NCBI GenBank assembly: GCA_910574935.1
Contig: CAJTCU010000003.1
Location: 124,001-188,000, forward strand
DNA length: 64,000 nucleotides
From: Oscillospiraceae bacterium
GTDB lineage: Bacteria > Bacillota > Clostridia > Oscillospirales > Acutalibacteraceae
Direction: 5' to 3'
In this document: one piece after another, positions 17,387 through 25,602 of the stretch
Layout: every line of letters starts with the position of its first letter
Numbering within the stretch: position 1 is the first letter of the stretch
Notes under the pieces: model-generated
Told to the model about the DNA's origin: nothing
The model's input: the letters and a program-made list of their open reading frames with translations, nothing else
Database searches by the model: none
Translations under genes and position numbers: made by a program

Positions 17387-17576
17387 CGGCTTTCCCCGTC
17401 TCCAAACGCCTTCCAACCCCCATACAGTCCTTCCTCCCCCATTTGTTAATTTTCGTTGCTTGCCTTTTTCCCGTCGGAATGCTATCGTAAATACGGGTAG
17501 ATTCCCGCGTTGCCGGGTTTCGACCACCTTAGCCATAAAATCAAAGCAACATCATGGGGAAAGGAGGCGCGGCTTT

Positions 17577-18464
17577 ATGATTGGTCAGAACATCCAAGCG
17601 GCCAGAAAAGCCAAAGGCCTTAGCCAAGAGGAACTGGCCGTCCGGCTGAACGTGGTACGGCAGACCGTCTCCAAGTGGGAGAAGGGCCTCTCCGCCCCGG
17701 ACGCGGACCAGCTGGTCCTGTTGGCCCATGCGCTGGAGACCCCGGTAGACCGCCTGCTGGGCATACCGCCCCAGGAACTTTCCGGGCTGGAAGAGGAGCG
17801 GGAGCGTATCCTCCAAGAGTTCTCCCTTTACCGGCAGAGAGATGCCCGCCGGGCCCTGTTAGAGCGCAAGCGGGGCCGGCTGCTGGCCCTTTCTTTTGCC
17901 GCTATGCTGGCCGCTTTGGCGGTCCGCCGTCCGGTGGTCTCTCTGCTGCTTACCGGAGGCTGCGCCCTGGGGGCGCTGGCTCTGCTGTACAAGGATCTCC
18001 CTCTGCTGACGGAGTCTGCCCAGGAGCAGAAGCTCCCGAAGCAAACGCTTCCGGGCCCAAAGGGCCTGGCCGCTGTCCGGCTGACCACTGTCTTTGACCT
18101 GGTCCTTTTGGGGCTGGCTCTGGGGGCGGCGCTGCTGGACCAAAGCCCCTTGGCTCCTTTTGGGGACGGCCGGGGGCTGGCGCTGTTCCTTATAACAGCG
18201 TGTATGGCCTTTTCCGGGTATATCTCGCCCCGGCTGCCCTTTAACCGGCATACCGGCCTGCGGCTTCCCTGGACGGTACGGGACCCCGCCGCCTGGAACG
18301 CCGCCCACCGGACGCTGGGCTATGTTTCGTTGCCCCTGGCCCTGCTGTATGTGGGCGCGGGGCTGACGGTCCCAAACTTTGAGGCAGTGACCTTTGCCGT
18401 TATAGCCCTCTGGCTGGGGATTCCCGGCCTTCTCTCGTTGGCCATCTATAGGAAACACACTTGA
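17577..18464 (+). CDS. XRE helix-turn-helix fused to SdpI-like membrane domain
   Basis: 295 aa. Residues 1-65 are an XRE helix-turn-helix (GLSQEELAVRLNVVRQTVSKWE). After a charged linker come two hydrophobic helices (about 102-137) and then a four-helix region containing GLRLPWTVRDPAAWNAAHR, the signature of SdpI/YhfL membrane proteins. SdpI in Bacillus is an immunity and signalling protein against the SDP toxin. A regulator tethered in the membrane is therefore plausible, but no toxin gene is adjacent. The ATG at 17577 has AAGGAGG at 17561-17567. The stop codon lies within a perfect palindrome. Confidence 0.82.
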   Translation: MIGQNIQAARKAKGLSQEELAVRLNVVRQTVSKWEKGLSAPDADQLVLLAHALETPVDRLLGIPPQELSGLEEERERILQEFSLYRQRDARRALLERKRGRLLALSFAAMLAALAVRRPVVSLLLTGGCALGALALLYKDLPLLTESAQEQKLPKQTLPGPKGLAAVRLTTVFDLVLLGLALGAALLDQSPLAPFGDGRGLALFLITACMAFSGYISPRLPFNRHTGLRLPWTVRDPAAWNAAHRTLGYVSLPLALLYVGAGLTVPNFEAVTFAVIALWLGIPGLLSLAIYRKHT

Positions 18465-18699
18465 AAATCGGCACATACCGATTTTCAAGCAGAGCGGCGC
18501 GGGCATCTCCGTGCCGCCAGGTTCAAAAGAGGTATCACCTCTTTTGAACCGCGTTAACTATATTGTAAGAAGCTGCCGCGTTAAGGCGGCAAAAAAGGAC
18601 GGTGGGCTTTCGGGCCCGCCGCCCTTTTCTATATCGGATTTCACCAAATTTTTTTGTGTAATAGATGGCCTCCAGGCAAAAGAATTCACAGAATTCTTT
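18460..18699. repeat. Cluster of perfect palindromes between convergent genes
   Basis: Successive hairpins: CTTGAAAATCGG/CCGATTTTCAAG (18460-18471/18478-18489), which overlaps the upstream stop codon; GGTTCAAAAGAGGT/ACCTCTTTTGAACC (18520-18533/18537-18550); a GC-rich hairpin around 18598-18625 with an A-run before it and CCCTTTTCT after it, likely a bidirectional terminator; and AAAGAATTC/GAATTCTTT (18679-18687/18691-18699). No gene is seen in this 340-bp gap. Confidence 0.65.
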
Positions 18700-18804
18700 C
18701 GCCCTATGGCAAGATCTTGGACTTTCGCAGCCCAAACCCGCGCCAGCTTAAGGCCAGCTGGACCGGCCTCTTTGCTGGCGGTGGCTGTTTCGCGAGAGGG
18801 CAAT

Positions 18805-20847
18805 TTACAGCTCCATCTCAAACTCGACCTCATGCCGCAGAGGAATGCCGTTGGCCCCCATCTCCGGCAACTGGGGCTTATACTTGCGCACCAGCTCCAT
18901 CATGTTGTGATACAGCCGCGCCATGTCGAAGCCCCGCTTCTGGTAAAAGCCTATGGCCTGTAGGTTATCGTTGGTGGTAACCACCACCAGCTTTTTGCAG
19001 CCTCGCTCTTTGGCGGCGGCTTTCACCCGCTCAACGAGAGCTGTACCAGTCCCCCGGCCGCTGTGGACGCTGTCCAGAGAGATAATCTCGCATACGTCCC
19101 CCGCCACGTTGTAGGTCACAAGACCCGCCAGCTTCTGCTCCTGCCAAGCGGCAAAGGCCGGAAGCCTGGTCATATCCACCGCCTGCCCGCGCACATACAT
19201 GGTGGTGGCAAGCCAATGCTCTTGCAAAAAGGCGTTCACCACGCCGCGCTGGCGCTCCTCTATTGGGCGGATCTCCACTGGAGCGGCGTCCTCTGCTTTT
19301 TTATTGTTTTGGCTGATTCCCGCATCCGCTGCCTGGAGCGCGGGGTTTGCCGCCGGCTTGGGCTCGTGCTCCTTTTGAAGCTGGCCCGCCTCCATAGAAC
19401 GGGAGCTCCCTAACCCGCAACCACCAACCTGTCCGTCGGCAGCGGATGGGGCCTCGCTTTGCCCGTCTCCGTCCAGTGTGTCCAGCCAGCCGCAGGGAAC
19501 AACCGGGCCCAGACGGTAGATCTTTACCCCATAAGGGGGCAGGTCGATGCCGCCGTGCAGTTCTTCCCCCTTGCCCGAGAGCAGCTCGGTGGCGGGGCCA
19601 TTGTAATTGCACTGGATGTGGAACCCGCCGCCGTCCGCGTTAATGGCCACCAGCACCGTCTCCTCCTGGCACTCCCGGCGGATGACGATCTGCTTGTTCA
19701 GCAAGGTCTCGTTTTTGTAGCCCCCCTCGCTCAAGGCCTTGCTGTGGAGCTTCACCCGGCTAAGCCGGGCCAGGAACTGGGTCAGCTCGTTCTCTACCGG
19801 CCCATCAAAGCAGGGCCGCAGGGCCGGGTCGCCCTGGTGTTTGTCGCCGTCCGCACCCCACTCGCTGCCGTAGTACAGGCAGGGGATGCCCGGCATACCG
19901 TACAGCATCGCGTACAGACCCGGCAGCTGCTCCTTTTCCTTTAAAATGGTGTGGATGCGGGTCACATCGTGGTTGTCCGCAAAGCACAGCAGGTGCTCGC
20001 CCCGGTACAGGCACCAGTTCTCGCTGCCGAACTGCCGGTTGAGGGAGTGGGCGATCTCAAACATATTCTTGTCGTTAAAGGAGGAATACAGCCCCTTGTA
20101 GCACTCATAGTTGGTGACGCTGTCCAGCATATCTGGGTTCATGATGCGCCGGTAGTCCCCGTGGATCATCTCCCCCAGAAGGAAAAAGCCCGGGTCCCGG
20201 CCCTTGGTAAACTGGTGCAGCCGGCGCATGAAGTTCTCGTCCAGCAGGTAGGCCACGTCCAGCCGCAGGCCGTCGATGGCGAACTCGTCCATCCATCCAG
20301 CCACGCACTCCAAGATATGGTCCACCACCGCGGGGTTTTGCAGGTTCAGCTTAACCAGCTCGTAGTGGCCCTCCCAGCCCTCGTACCAAAGGCCGTCGTT
20401 ATAGCCCGAGTTGCCGCCGAAATTGATGTGGAACCAGTCCCGGTAGGGGGAGCTCTCCCGGTTGCGGAGCACGTCCTGAAAGGCCCAGAAGCCCCTGCCC
20501 ACGTGGTTGAACACGCCGTCCAGCACCACCCGGATGCCCTTTTCATGCAAAGCGCCGCATACCTGGGCAAAGTCCTGGTTGGTCCCCAAGCGTGTGTCGA
20601 TCTTGCGGAAGTCCCGGGTGTCATAGCCGTGGGTGTCGGACTCGAACACAGGGGAAAAGTATACGGCCCCCACCCCCAGCTTGGCAAGATGTCCGGTCCA
20701 GTCCAGCACCTTTAGGATGCGGCTTTGGGGGCGGCCGTCGTTCTCATAGGGGGCCCCGCAGAAGCCGATGGGATAAATTTGGTAAAATACCGCGCTGTTC
20801 TGCCAGCCGGGCTGGTTTTTCAGGCGGATGACTTGGGTTTCGCTCAT
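18805..20847 (-). CDS. GH13 alpha-amylase-family enzyme fused to a GNAT acetyltransferase domain
   Basis: 680 aa. Residues about 1-450 are a GH13 glycosidase with all four conserved regions: DGVFNH, DGLRLDVA (nucleophile Asp), LGEMIH (acid/base Glu) and FADNHD (transition-state Asp). A charged, low-complexity linker (about 450-523) leads to a GNAT domain (about 524-680) with the acetyl-CoA loop SGRGTGTALV and a typical ending, AIGFYQKRGFD. No signal peptide, so it acts in the cytoplasm on imported maltooligosaccharides or related glucans (inference). The ATG at 20847 has GAAAGGAAA upstream; longer in-frame starts run into the neighbouring pseudogene. Direct GH13-GNAT fusion is unusual. Confidence 0.88.
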   Translation of the reverse strand: MSETQVIRLKNQPGWQNSAVFYQIYPIGFCGAPYENDGRPQSRILKVLDWTGHLAKLGVGAVYFSPVFESDTHGYDTRDFRKIDTRLGTNQDFAQVCGALHEKGIRVVLDGVFNHVGRGFWAFQDVLRNRESSPYRDWFHINFGGNSGYNDGLWYEGWEGHYELVKLNLQNPAVVDHILECVAGWMDEFAIDGLRLDVAYLLDENFMRRLHQFTKGRDPGFFLLGEMIHGDYRRIMNPDMLDSVTNYECYKGLYSSFNDKNMFEIAHSLNRQFGSENWCLYRGEHLLCFADNHDVTRIHTILKEKEQLPGLYAMLYGMPGIPCLYYGSEWGADGDKHQGDPALRPCFDGPVENELTQFLARLSRVKLHSKALSEGGYKNETLLNKQIVIRRECQEETVLVAINADGGGFHIQCNYNGPATELLSGKGEELHGGIDLPPYGVKIYRLGPVVPCGWLDTLDGDGQSEAPSAADGQVGGCGLGSSRSMEAGQLQKEHEPKPAANPALQAADAGISQNNKKAEDAAPVEIRPIEERQRGVVNAFLQEHWLATTMYVRGQAVDMTRLPAFAAWQEQKLAGLVTYNVAGDVCEIISLDSVHSGRGTGTALVERVKAAAKERGCKKLVVVTTNDNLQAIGFYQKRGFDMARLYHNMMELVRKYKPQLPEMGANGIPLRHEVEFEMEL

Positions 20848-20965
20848 GGTTTCATTTCCTTTCTTTTTTAAGAATCTGTATTCACAGCGGACTGGCCTCT
20901 GGCGGCAAAGAGTCGTTTGGCTGCCAAAGGGTTTCTTTAAGGCCCCTCCCGTATGAATACGGATT

Positions 20966-21356
20966 CTAACTTTCCGGGCGGGTCTCCATCTGACCGCAGA
21001 GCATGGTGGTAAACCCGAATTTTTCGTAAAATGGCCGCAGGCTTTCTTCGCCATAAATCACAGAGATCATATAAATTTGGTCAGATTTCAAACGGGCAGT
21101 GGCCCGGTTCATCAGTTCCGTGCCGACGCCCTTTCTCTGATAGAACTATCACGTCCTGGATATACGCGTCCGTGGCGCCGTTGCTTACCACCGCCAGAAA
21201 GCCCACCAGTCTTTCGCCATCATAGCAGGCGGCGCGGAGGTAGTCGTGCAAAGCGGGATCCCCCAGCTCCGCCTCCATACCGCCCCAGCCCACCGACCGC
21301 CGCAGAGCGGCGACGCGCTCAGGGGACGCGCTGGCGTCCATAACGTAGTTCAGCAT
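20966..21356 (-). pseudogene. GNAT acetyltransferase with frameshift
   Basis: The first frame reads MLNYVMDASAS to AYIQDVIVLS and breaks near 21140. Another frame then continues the GNAT fold exactly: YQRKGVGTELMNRATARLKS to PFYEKFGFTTM, ending at the TAG at 20966-20968. Residues corresponding to the usual LPEYQ segment are partly missing, consistent with a small deletion (about 8 nt, not a multiple of three) at the acetyl-CoA loop. The gene is probably inactive unless this is a sequencing error. Confidence 0.75.
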
Positions 21357-21557
21357 AGCATAACCCTCCTAGGGCTTGTTCCCATCAGCGTTCATGGGTG
21401 CTTTTTGGGCAGGTTTCCGCCATCCCCTCCGTAAGAAGTCCGCGAGCTCACAAGAAAAGCCAGAGGCTCTGCCAGTTTTCACCTTATGTCTGACCAAAGC
21501 CCGCGTATACAGCGTATATCAACACGCCCTAAAGTAACTCTCTCTTTTCTCCACTGT

Positions 21558-22481
21558 TCATACTGCAAGGAAACGCAAAACCGCGTTCGTATATTTTTCC
21601 GGTTCTTCTACTCTAGGGAAATGCCCGCTGTTCTCAAAAACAACCCGCGTCACATTTTTGCCATGGTTTAGCAGCGATTCTGATTGATATTTTGTACACG
21701 CGGGGTCATATTTTCCATTAATCAACAGAATCGGAAGGGCGGTCTCCTGGGCCAGTGGCAAAAAGTTATCCAGCATGGTGACTCTTTTCCCGGAAGGATT
21801 CCCCTGCTCCGGCCCGGTCTCCAACAGCTTTTTCAGGTGCCTCTCCCCTTTGGCCCACATTTCGTCTGTAATGCCGCTGGTGTCCATGCTCTGCCAGTAT
21901 TCCTCAAAAGAAATGCCGTGCAGGTAGTTCCCCAGCTTTGGATCCTCTACATAGCTAAGCAGGGTCATCAGATCCTTGGGGATCTCCCGCCCGCCGGAGT
22001 AGTCCGGGGCCTTCATCTTTTCGCAGAGCTCACGGGCCTCCTGATGATCCAGGCTTTCGATATGCCCGCTGACATACTCCGCCACGGATTTTGCGGAATC
22101 CTCAAACCACAAGGAGGGGCATTCCAAAATCACCTTTTGGATGGAGTCCGGGTACCGGCGCGCGTATAGGACCGCAAGCATGCCTCCATAGGAATGCCCC
22201 AGGATGCTCCACCGCTCTATGCCAAAGGATTTCCGCATTTCCTCTAACATCTCCACCTGATACTCCATACTGTAGTCTTCGTCCGCGCCGATGGCGTCTG
22301 AGCGGAGGACCCCCAACTGGTCAAAGGAAATGACCTTTATTTTTTTGCTCAAAGCTTTTGCTTGATTTACAAAATCAAGGCAGCTGGCCCCCGGACCGCC
22401 ATGAAGATACAACAAAATATCTTTATGTTCCGCGCCATACAGTTCATAATAAATTTTATGAGAAAAAACATCCACAAACAT
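21558..22481 (-). CDS. Alpha/beta hydrolase, proline iminopeptidase-like
   Basis: 307-aa serine hydrolase. The motif LHGGPGAS (oxyanion hole, about residue 27) and the nucleophile elbow GHSYGG (about 117) are characteristic of the proline iminopeptidase (S33) group. The catalytic Asp lies in NGKYDPAC and the His in NSGHFPR near the C-terminus. The family includes aminopeptidases, but also hydrolases with other substrates, so the substrate is uncertain. The codon use looks more AT-rich than that of the neighbours, possibly a sign of acquisition. A partial foldback element lies about 20 bp upstream of the start. Confidence 0.85.
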   Translation of the reverse strand: MFVDVFSHKIYYELYGAEHKDILLYLHGGPGASCLDFVNQAKALSKKIKVISFDQLGVLRSDAIGADEDYSMEYQVEMLEEMRKSFGIERWSILGHSYGGMLAVLYARRYPDSIQKVILECPSLWFEDSAKSVAEYVSGHIESLDHQEARELCEKMKAPDYSGGREIPKDLMTLLSYVEDPKLGNYLHGISFEEYWQSMDTSGITDEMWAKGERHLKKLLETGPEQGNPSGKRVTMLDNFLPLAQETALPILLINGKYDPACTKYQSESLLNHGKNVTRVVFENSGHFPRVEEPEKYTNAVLRFLAV

Positions 22482-22501
22482 TCCCGCATCCTCCTACAGT
22501 A

Positions 22502-22569
22502 TAGAGTCCTTGCGAAAAGAATTATTTGAGTAATAGTGGGCCTTCGGACGCAAAGGCCGCGCCCTCCGC
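22502..22569. repeat. Partial copy of foldback element family D
   Basis: TAGAGTCCTTGCGAAAAG and the following sequence up to GCGCCCTCCGC match the left 70 bp of the element at 23886-24051 in the same orientation. The match ends exactly at the stop codon of the M18 peptidase gene; the right half is missing. Confidence 0.5.
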
Positions 22570-23864
22570 TAGCCCAAGCGCCAGTGGTTCCCCTGCCAGG
22601 CAAACGAGCTGTTATAAAAAGCCGTCATGGCCTTTACCATATGCTCCAGGTCCTCCCGGCCCGCCGTCTCGTAGGGGGAGTGCATGGCAAGCTGGGCCAG
22701 GCCAATGTCTACTGTAGGGATGGACACATGGGAGCCGGAGATCAGTCCCAGGGTGCCCCCGCCGGGGTTGGAGGAGTGGTTGTAGAAGTCCTGGGTGGGC
22801 ACGCCGGCCTTTTCGCAGATACATTTGAACGCGGCGGCGGTCAGGCTGTCGGTGGCGTAGCGGGTGCTGTGCTTTACCACTACACCCTGGTTCAAGTAGC
22901 AGCGGCTGGTGGGGTCGGCTTTTTCGGGGTAGTTGGGGTGCACCGCGTGGGCGTTGTCCGCTGAAAGCATCATGCCGTTCTGAATGGCCCGCTGCCGCTC
23001 CTGCTCGTCCTTACCCGCCGCCAGACAGATGCGCCCCAGCACGTCCCAGAGGAAAGTGGCCCCCGCCCCGTGGCGGGTCATGCTGCCGGTCTCCTCGTTG
23101 TCAAACACCGCGCATACGGTGCAGTTCTCGGCATTTTCACTCTGCAAAAAGGCGGTGACGGCAGAGAAAGCGCACTCTAAATCATCCAGCCGGGGCGCGG
23201 CGATGAACTCCTCCCCCGCCCCGAACACCGTGCCCCGGGCCCGGTGGTACAGGTACAGGTCGTAGTCCAGCACATCTTCCTTAGCCACCCCGGCGCTTTT
23301 GGCGGCCAGCTCTAAAAGCTCCCCTTCCTTGCCGCCCAAAAGGGGCAGGGTGTCCTTTTGGGGGTCCACTTTGCTGCCGGAGTTGGCCTCCCGGTTCATG
23401 TGAATGGCCAGGCTTGGAATCATCAGCAGGTCCCGGGAGATGTCCGTCAGCCGCGGGGCAATGCCCTCCGGTGTACGCACCGCCAGCCGCCCCGCCACTG
23501 ACAGGGGCCGGTCCAGCCAAAGGTTCAGGGCCATGCCCCCATAGACCTCGGTGTTCAGCTTGGTATAGTGGTCCTCCACCCGCATCTCCGGATGCCCCTT
23601 CACCTTAAAGCAGGGGGAGTCCCCGTGAGGCGCGACGATGGAAAAGGCCCGAAAGTCCCGCTTCGGGCAGCGGAACGCGATCACCGTGCCCATCCCCCGG
23701 GTGGTAAAGTATCCCTTGCCCGGTTCCAGAGACCAGGCCTCCCCCTCGTCCAGCTGGGTAAATCCCGCCTGCAACAGCATGGCCCCCACCGTGCGGGTGG
23801 TGTGCAAGGCGGTGGGGCTGCCCTCGATAAAATCAAAAAGCCGGTTGGTTAGTTGGTCTATCAT
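22569..23864 (-). CDS. M18 family aminopeptidase (aspartyl aminopeptidase-like)
   Basis: 431-aa cytoplasmic zinc aminopeptidase that trims acidic or other N-terminal residues from peptides. Metal and catalytic motifs of clan MH are visible: SIVAPHGDSPCFKVK (His near 80), a conserved RLDDLECAF block near 225, DNEETGS near 265 (catalytic Glu/metal Glu) and a histidine near the C-terminus (GGGTLGLISGSHVS). The start is ATG. The gene is bracketed by two same-direction copies of the family D repeat (22502-22569 and 23886-24051). Confidence 0.93.
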   Translation of the reverse strand: MIDQLTNRLFDFIEGSPTALHTTRTVGAMLLQAGFTQLDEGEAWSLEPGKGYFTTRGMGTVIAFRCPKRDFRAFSIVAPHGDSPCFKVKGHPEMRVEDHYTKLNTEVYGGMALNLWLDRPLSVAGRLAVRTPEGIAPRLTDISRDLLMIPSLAIHMNREANSGSKVDPQKDTLPLLGGKEGELLELAAKSAGVAKEDVLDYDLYLYHRARGTVFGAGEEFIAAPRLDDLECAFSAVTAFLQSENAENCTVCAVFDNEETGSMTRHGAGATFLWDVLGRICLAAGKDEQERQRAIQNGMMLSADNAHAVHPNYPEKADPTSRCYLNQGVVVKHSTRYATDSLTAAAFKCICEKAGVPTQDFYNHSSNPGGGTLGLISGSHVSIPTVDIGLAQLAMHSPYETAGREDLEHMVKAMTAFYNSSFAWQGNHWRLG

Positions 23865-23885
23865 GATTTTGTCCTCTTTTTCTAT

Positions 23886-24051
23886 TAGACCTCTTGCGAA
23901 AATAATAATTGTTTGAGTACTAAAAGGCCTCCGGGCGCAAAGGACGCGCCCTACGGCAAGGCCATGGGGCTCTGCCCCACACCCTGCCAGGGGCCCAACG
24001 CCCCTGGACCGCGTACTCTGGTTGGCTTGCAGCTATTTCGCAAGAAGTCTA
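23886..24051. repeat. Foldback element, family D, full copy
   Basis: The ends are TAGACCTCTTGCGAAAATA and the complement of TAGACTTCTTGCGAAATA, an imperfect inverted repeat bounded by TA. The interior is GC-rich and non-coding. It lies about 20 bp upstream of the M18 peptidase start codon, so it would affect that gene's promoter or leader. Confidence 0.55.
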
Positions 24052-24150
24052 TTGTTGATGTAAGGCAGGCGTATGTATGGAAGCGTCCCGCCGCGCTATT
24101 CTACAAACGGACTTTTTGACCGCAGAACTGAAAAGACTTCGTTAGTCTCA

Positions 24151-25080
24151 TCAGATCTCGTCCGTCGTCTCTTCCTCTTTCCACTCGATCCACTGGTCCA
24201 TGGCCGGGCCGGCGTTCTCGTTGGGCCGGGGGACAAAGCCGAACCGCTGGTAAAAGCCCTCCCGGCCCTGGTTGGCCAGCAGGTGGACCTTAAACCGCCA
24301 CCCGGGCCGCAGCTGGGCCCGCAAAAAGTCCATGCAGCGCTCCACCATCTTTGTACCAATGCCTAGCCCCTGATACTCTGGCAAAACCATTACATCCGTT
24401 AAGTAGACCGTGTAGCCGCCGTCCCACAAAAGCCGGGCACTGCCCACAGCCGCTTCTCCGTCATAACAGCCTACCACATACGCGGAGCCCACCAGCCCCG
24501 CCTGGGCCTGCTGGGGACAGATGGCGCTCCAGCCCAGCGCTTCCCGAAGCTGGCAGTAGCTTTCTGTGGTCACGGAATTTTTATAGCACAGCTCCTGGGT
24601 TCCCATAATCAGGAACTGGGATCCCGTGGTTTTCTGGGTCACTCGCCGGCTGGGGGAAAAACCGCAGCGCCCATAGACCGTTCTGGCCCGCTGGTTAAAC
24701 TCCGCCACAGTCAGCCGGAAGCTCCTGGCCCCCAGCTCCTCCTGGGCAAACTTCATGCCTGCCAGCACAAAGGCCTTTCCCAGCCCCAGGCCGCACAGGT
24801 CTGGCCGCAGCCCAAAGCCAATGTCCAGTGGCCCCTCTCGGTAGGGACTGCCTCCCCAGGGGCCGTCCTCTTCCACTGGTACCCTTGCCCCCTGCCCAAA
24901 CTGATAAAAGCCTACCAGATCCCCGGTAATGTTCAAAACCGCATAGGTGCTGCCATCCAACAGTTCATCCAGGGGGGTGCCTTCCCGCCAGTCATAGACC
25001 GCGTACTCCCCTGGATACTGCCAAGCGGCAATTTCCTCAGCCAATGGCTGGGTCATGGGCGTAATCCTCTGTTCGCTCAT
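24151..25080 (-). CDS. Tandem two-domain GNAT N-acetyltransferase
   Basis: 309 aa with two GNAT folds. The first (about 1-150) has an acetyl-CoA loop variant, RPDLCGLGLGKAFV, and the ending RARTVYGRCGFSP. The second (about 165-300) has the standard PEYQGLGIGTKMVERC and FYQRFGFVPRP. It may acetylate amines or small molecules; the substrate is unknown. The gene starts 6 bp after the stop of the CHAP gene, in an apparent operon with it and the radical SAM gene further upstream. Ends in acidic KEEETTDEI. Confidence 0.85.
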   Translation of the reverse strand: MSEQRITPMTQPLAEEIAAWQYPGEYAVYDWREGTPLDELLDGSTYAVLNITGDLVGFYQFGQGARVPVEEDGPWGGSPYREGPLDIGFGLRPDLCGLGLGKAFVLAGMKFAQEELGARSFRLTVAEFNQRARTVYGRCGFSPSRRVTQKTTGSQFLIMGTQELCYKNSVTTESYCQLREALGWSAICPQQAQAGLVGSAYVVGCYDGEAAVGSARLLWDGGYTVYLTDVMVLPEYQGLGIGTKMVERCMDFLRAQLRPGWRFKVHLLANQGREGFYQRFGFVPRPNENAGPAMDQWIEWKEEETTDEI

Positions 25081-25086
25081 ACCGCA

Positions 25087-25596
25087 TCATCCTCCATAAA
25101 CAAAGTTCTCCGGCAAGCTGATATAGCCCCGGATATGCCCGTCCTTAGGGCGCTCCACTACGCCAGATACATTGCCCAGGTTTCCCTCCGCCGTGAGAAT
25201 GCTGGCGCCCCGGTCCCCTAAAACAATCCCAATATGATCATGCGCCTTATTTTCAAAGACCTTATCAAAGATCACAATATCTCCTGGCTGGGGCAGGCAG
25301 GTATTGGTGCGCCAGCCAATGCGGTTATCGGCCTTTGCCCACTCCTCCCAGCCTCCACAGCCCGCCAGGTTGCACGAAACGCACTCCTTGGGGCGAATCG
25401 GAATGCCATAGCCTGCGGTAACGCAGCAATAATAGACAAAAGCCGCGCACCAGCGGCCGTCAGCCTCTTTTAGGCTCCATCGGGGGAACAAACTGACCAT
25501 GGGCTGAAGGTTCGACTCCAGTCCCATCACCATGCCGTGCCAGGTCTTTAGCGCCTCTGCCCGTGCCACATATGCCAACCCGTCTCGCGTTGCCAT
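25087..25596 (-). CDS. CHAP-domain cysteine amidohydrolase-like protein
   Basis: 169 aa. The CHAP/NlpC-like catalytic pattern is visible: Cys in GRWCAAFVYYC (about residue 50), PQPGDIVIFD, and His in AHDHIGIVLG (about 118). Such domains cleave amide bonds, often in peptidoglycan. There is no signal peptide or wall-binding domain, which is unusual for a cell-wall hydrolase; it could act in the cytoplasm or be released by lysis. It lies in an operon-like run, 6 bp from both flanking genes. Confidence 0.78.
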   Translation of the reverse strand: MATRDGLAYVARAEALKTWHGMVMGLESNLQPMVSLFPRWSLKEADGRWCAAFVYYCCVTAGYGIPIRPKECVSCNLAGCGGWEEWAKADNRIGWRTNTCLPQPGDIVIFDKVFENKAHDHIGIVLGDRGASILTAEGNLGNVSGVVERPKDGHIRGYISLPENFVYGG

Positions 25597-25602
25597 AATA
25601 CC

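Noticed and set aside
18805-21054. Longer N-terminus for the amylase-GNAT protein
   Set aside because: The extra 69 residues overlap the end of the GNAT pseudogene and have no ribosome binding site; the ATG at 20847 has one and starts right before the GH13 domain.
21370-21381. TAGGGCTTGTT similar to the family A end
   Set aside because: Only 11 bp, without a partner end, so too short to call an element.
25500-25535. T-loop-like GGTTCGACTCC suggesting a tRNA
   Set aside because: It lies inside the CHAP gene and no acceptor or anticodon stems fit. No tRNA was found anywhere in the window.
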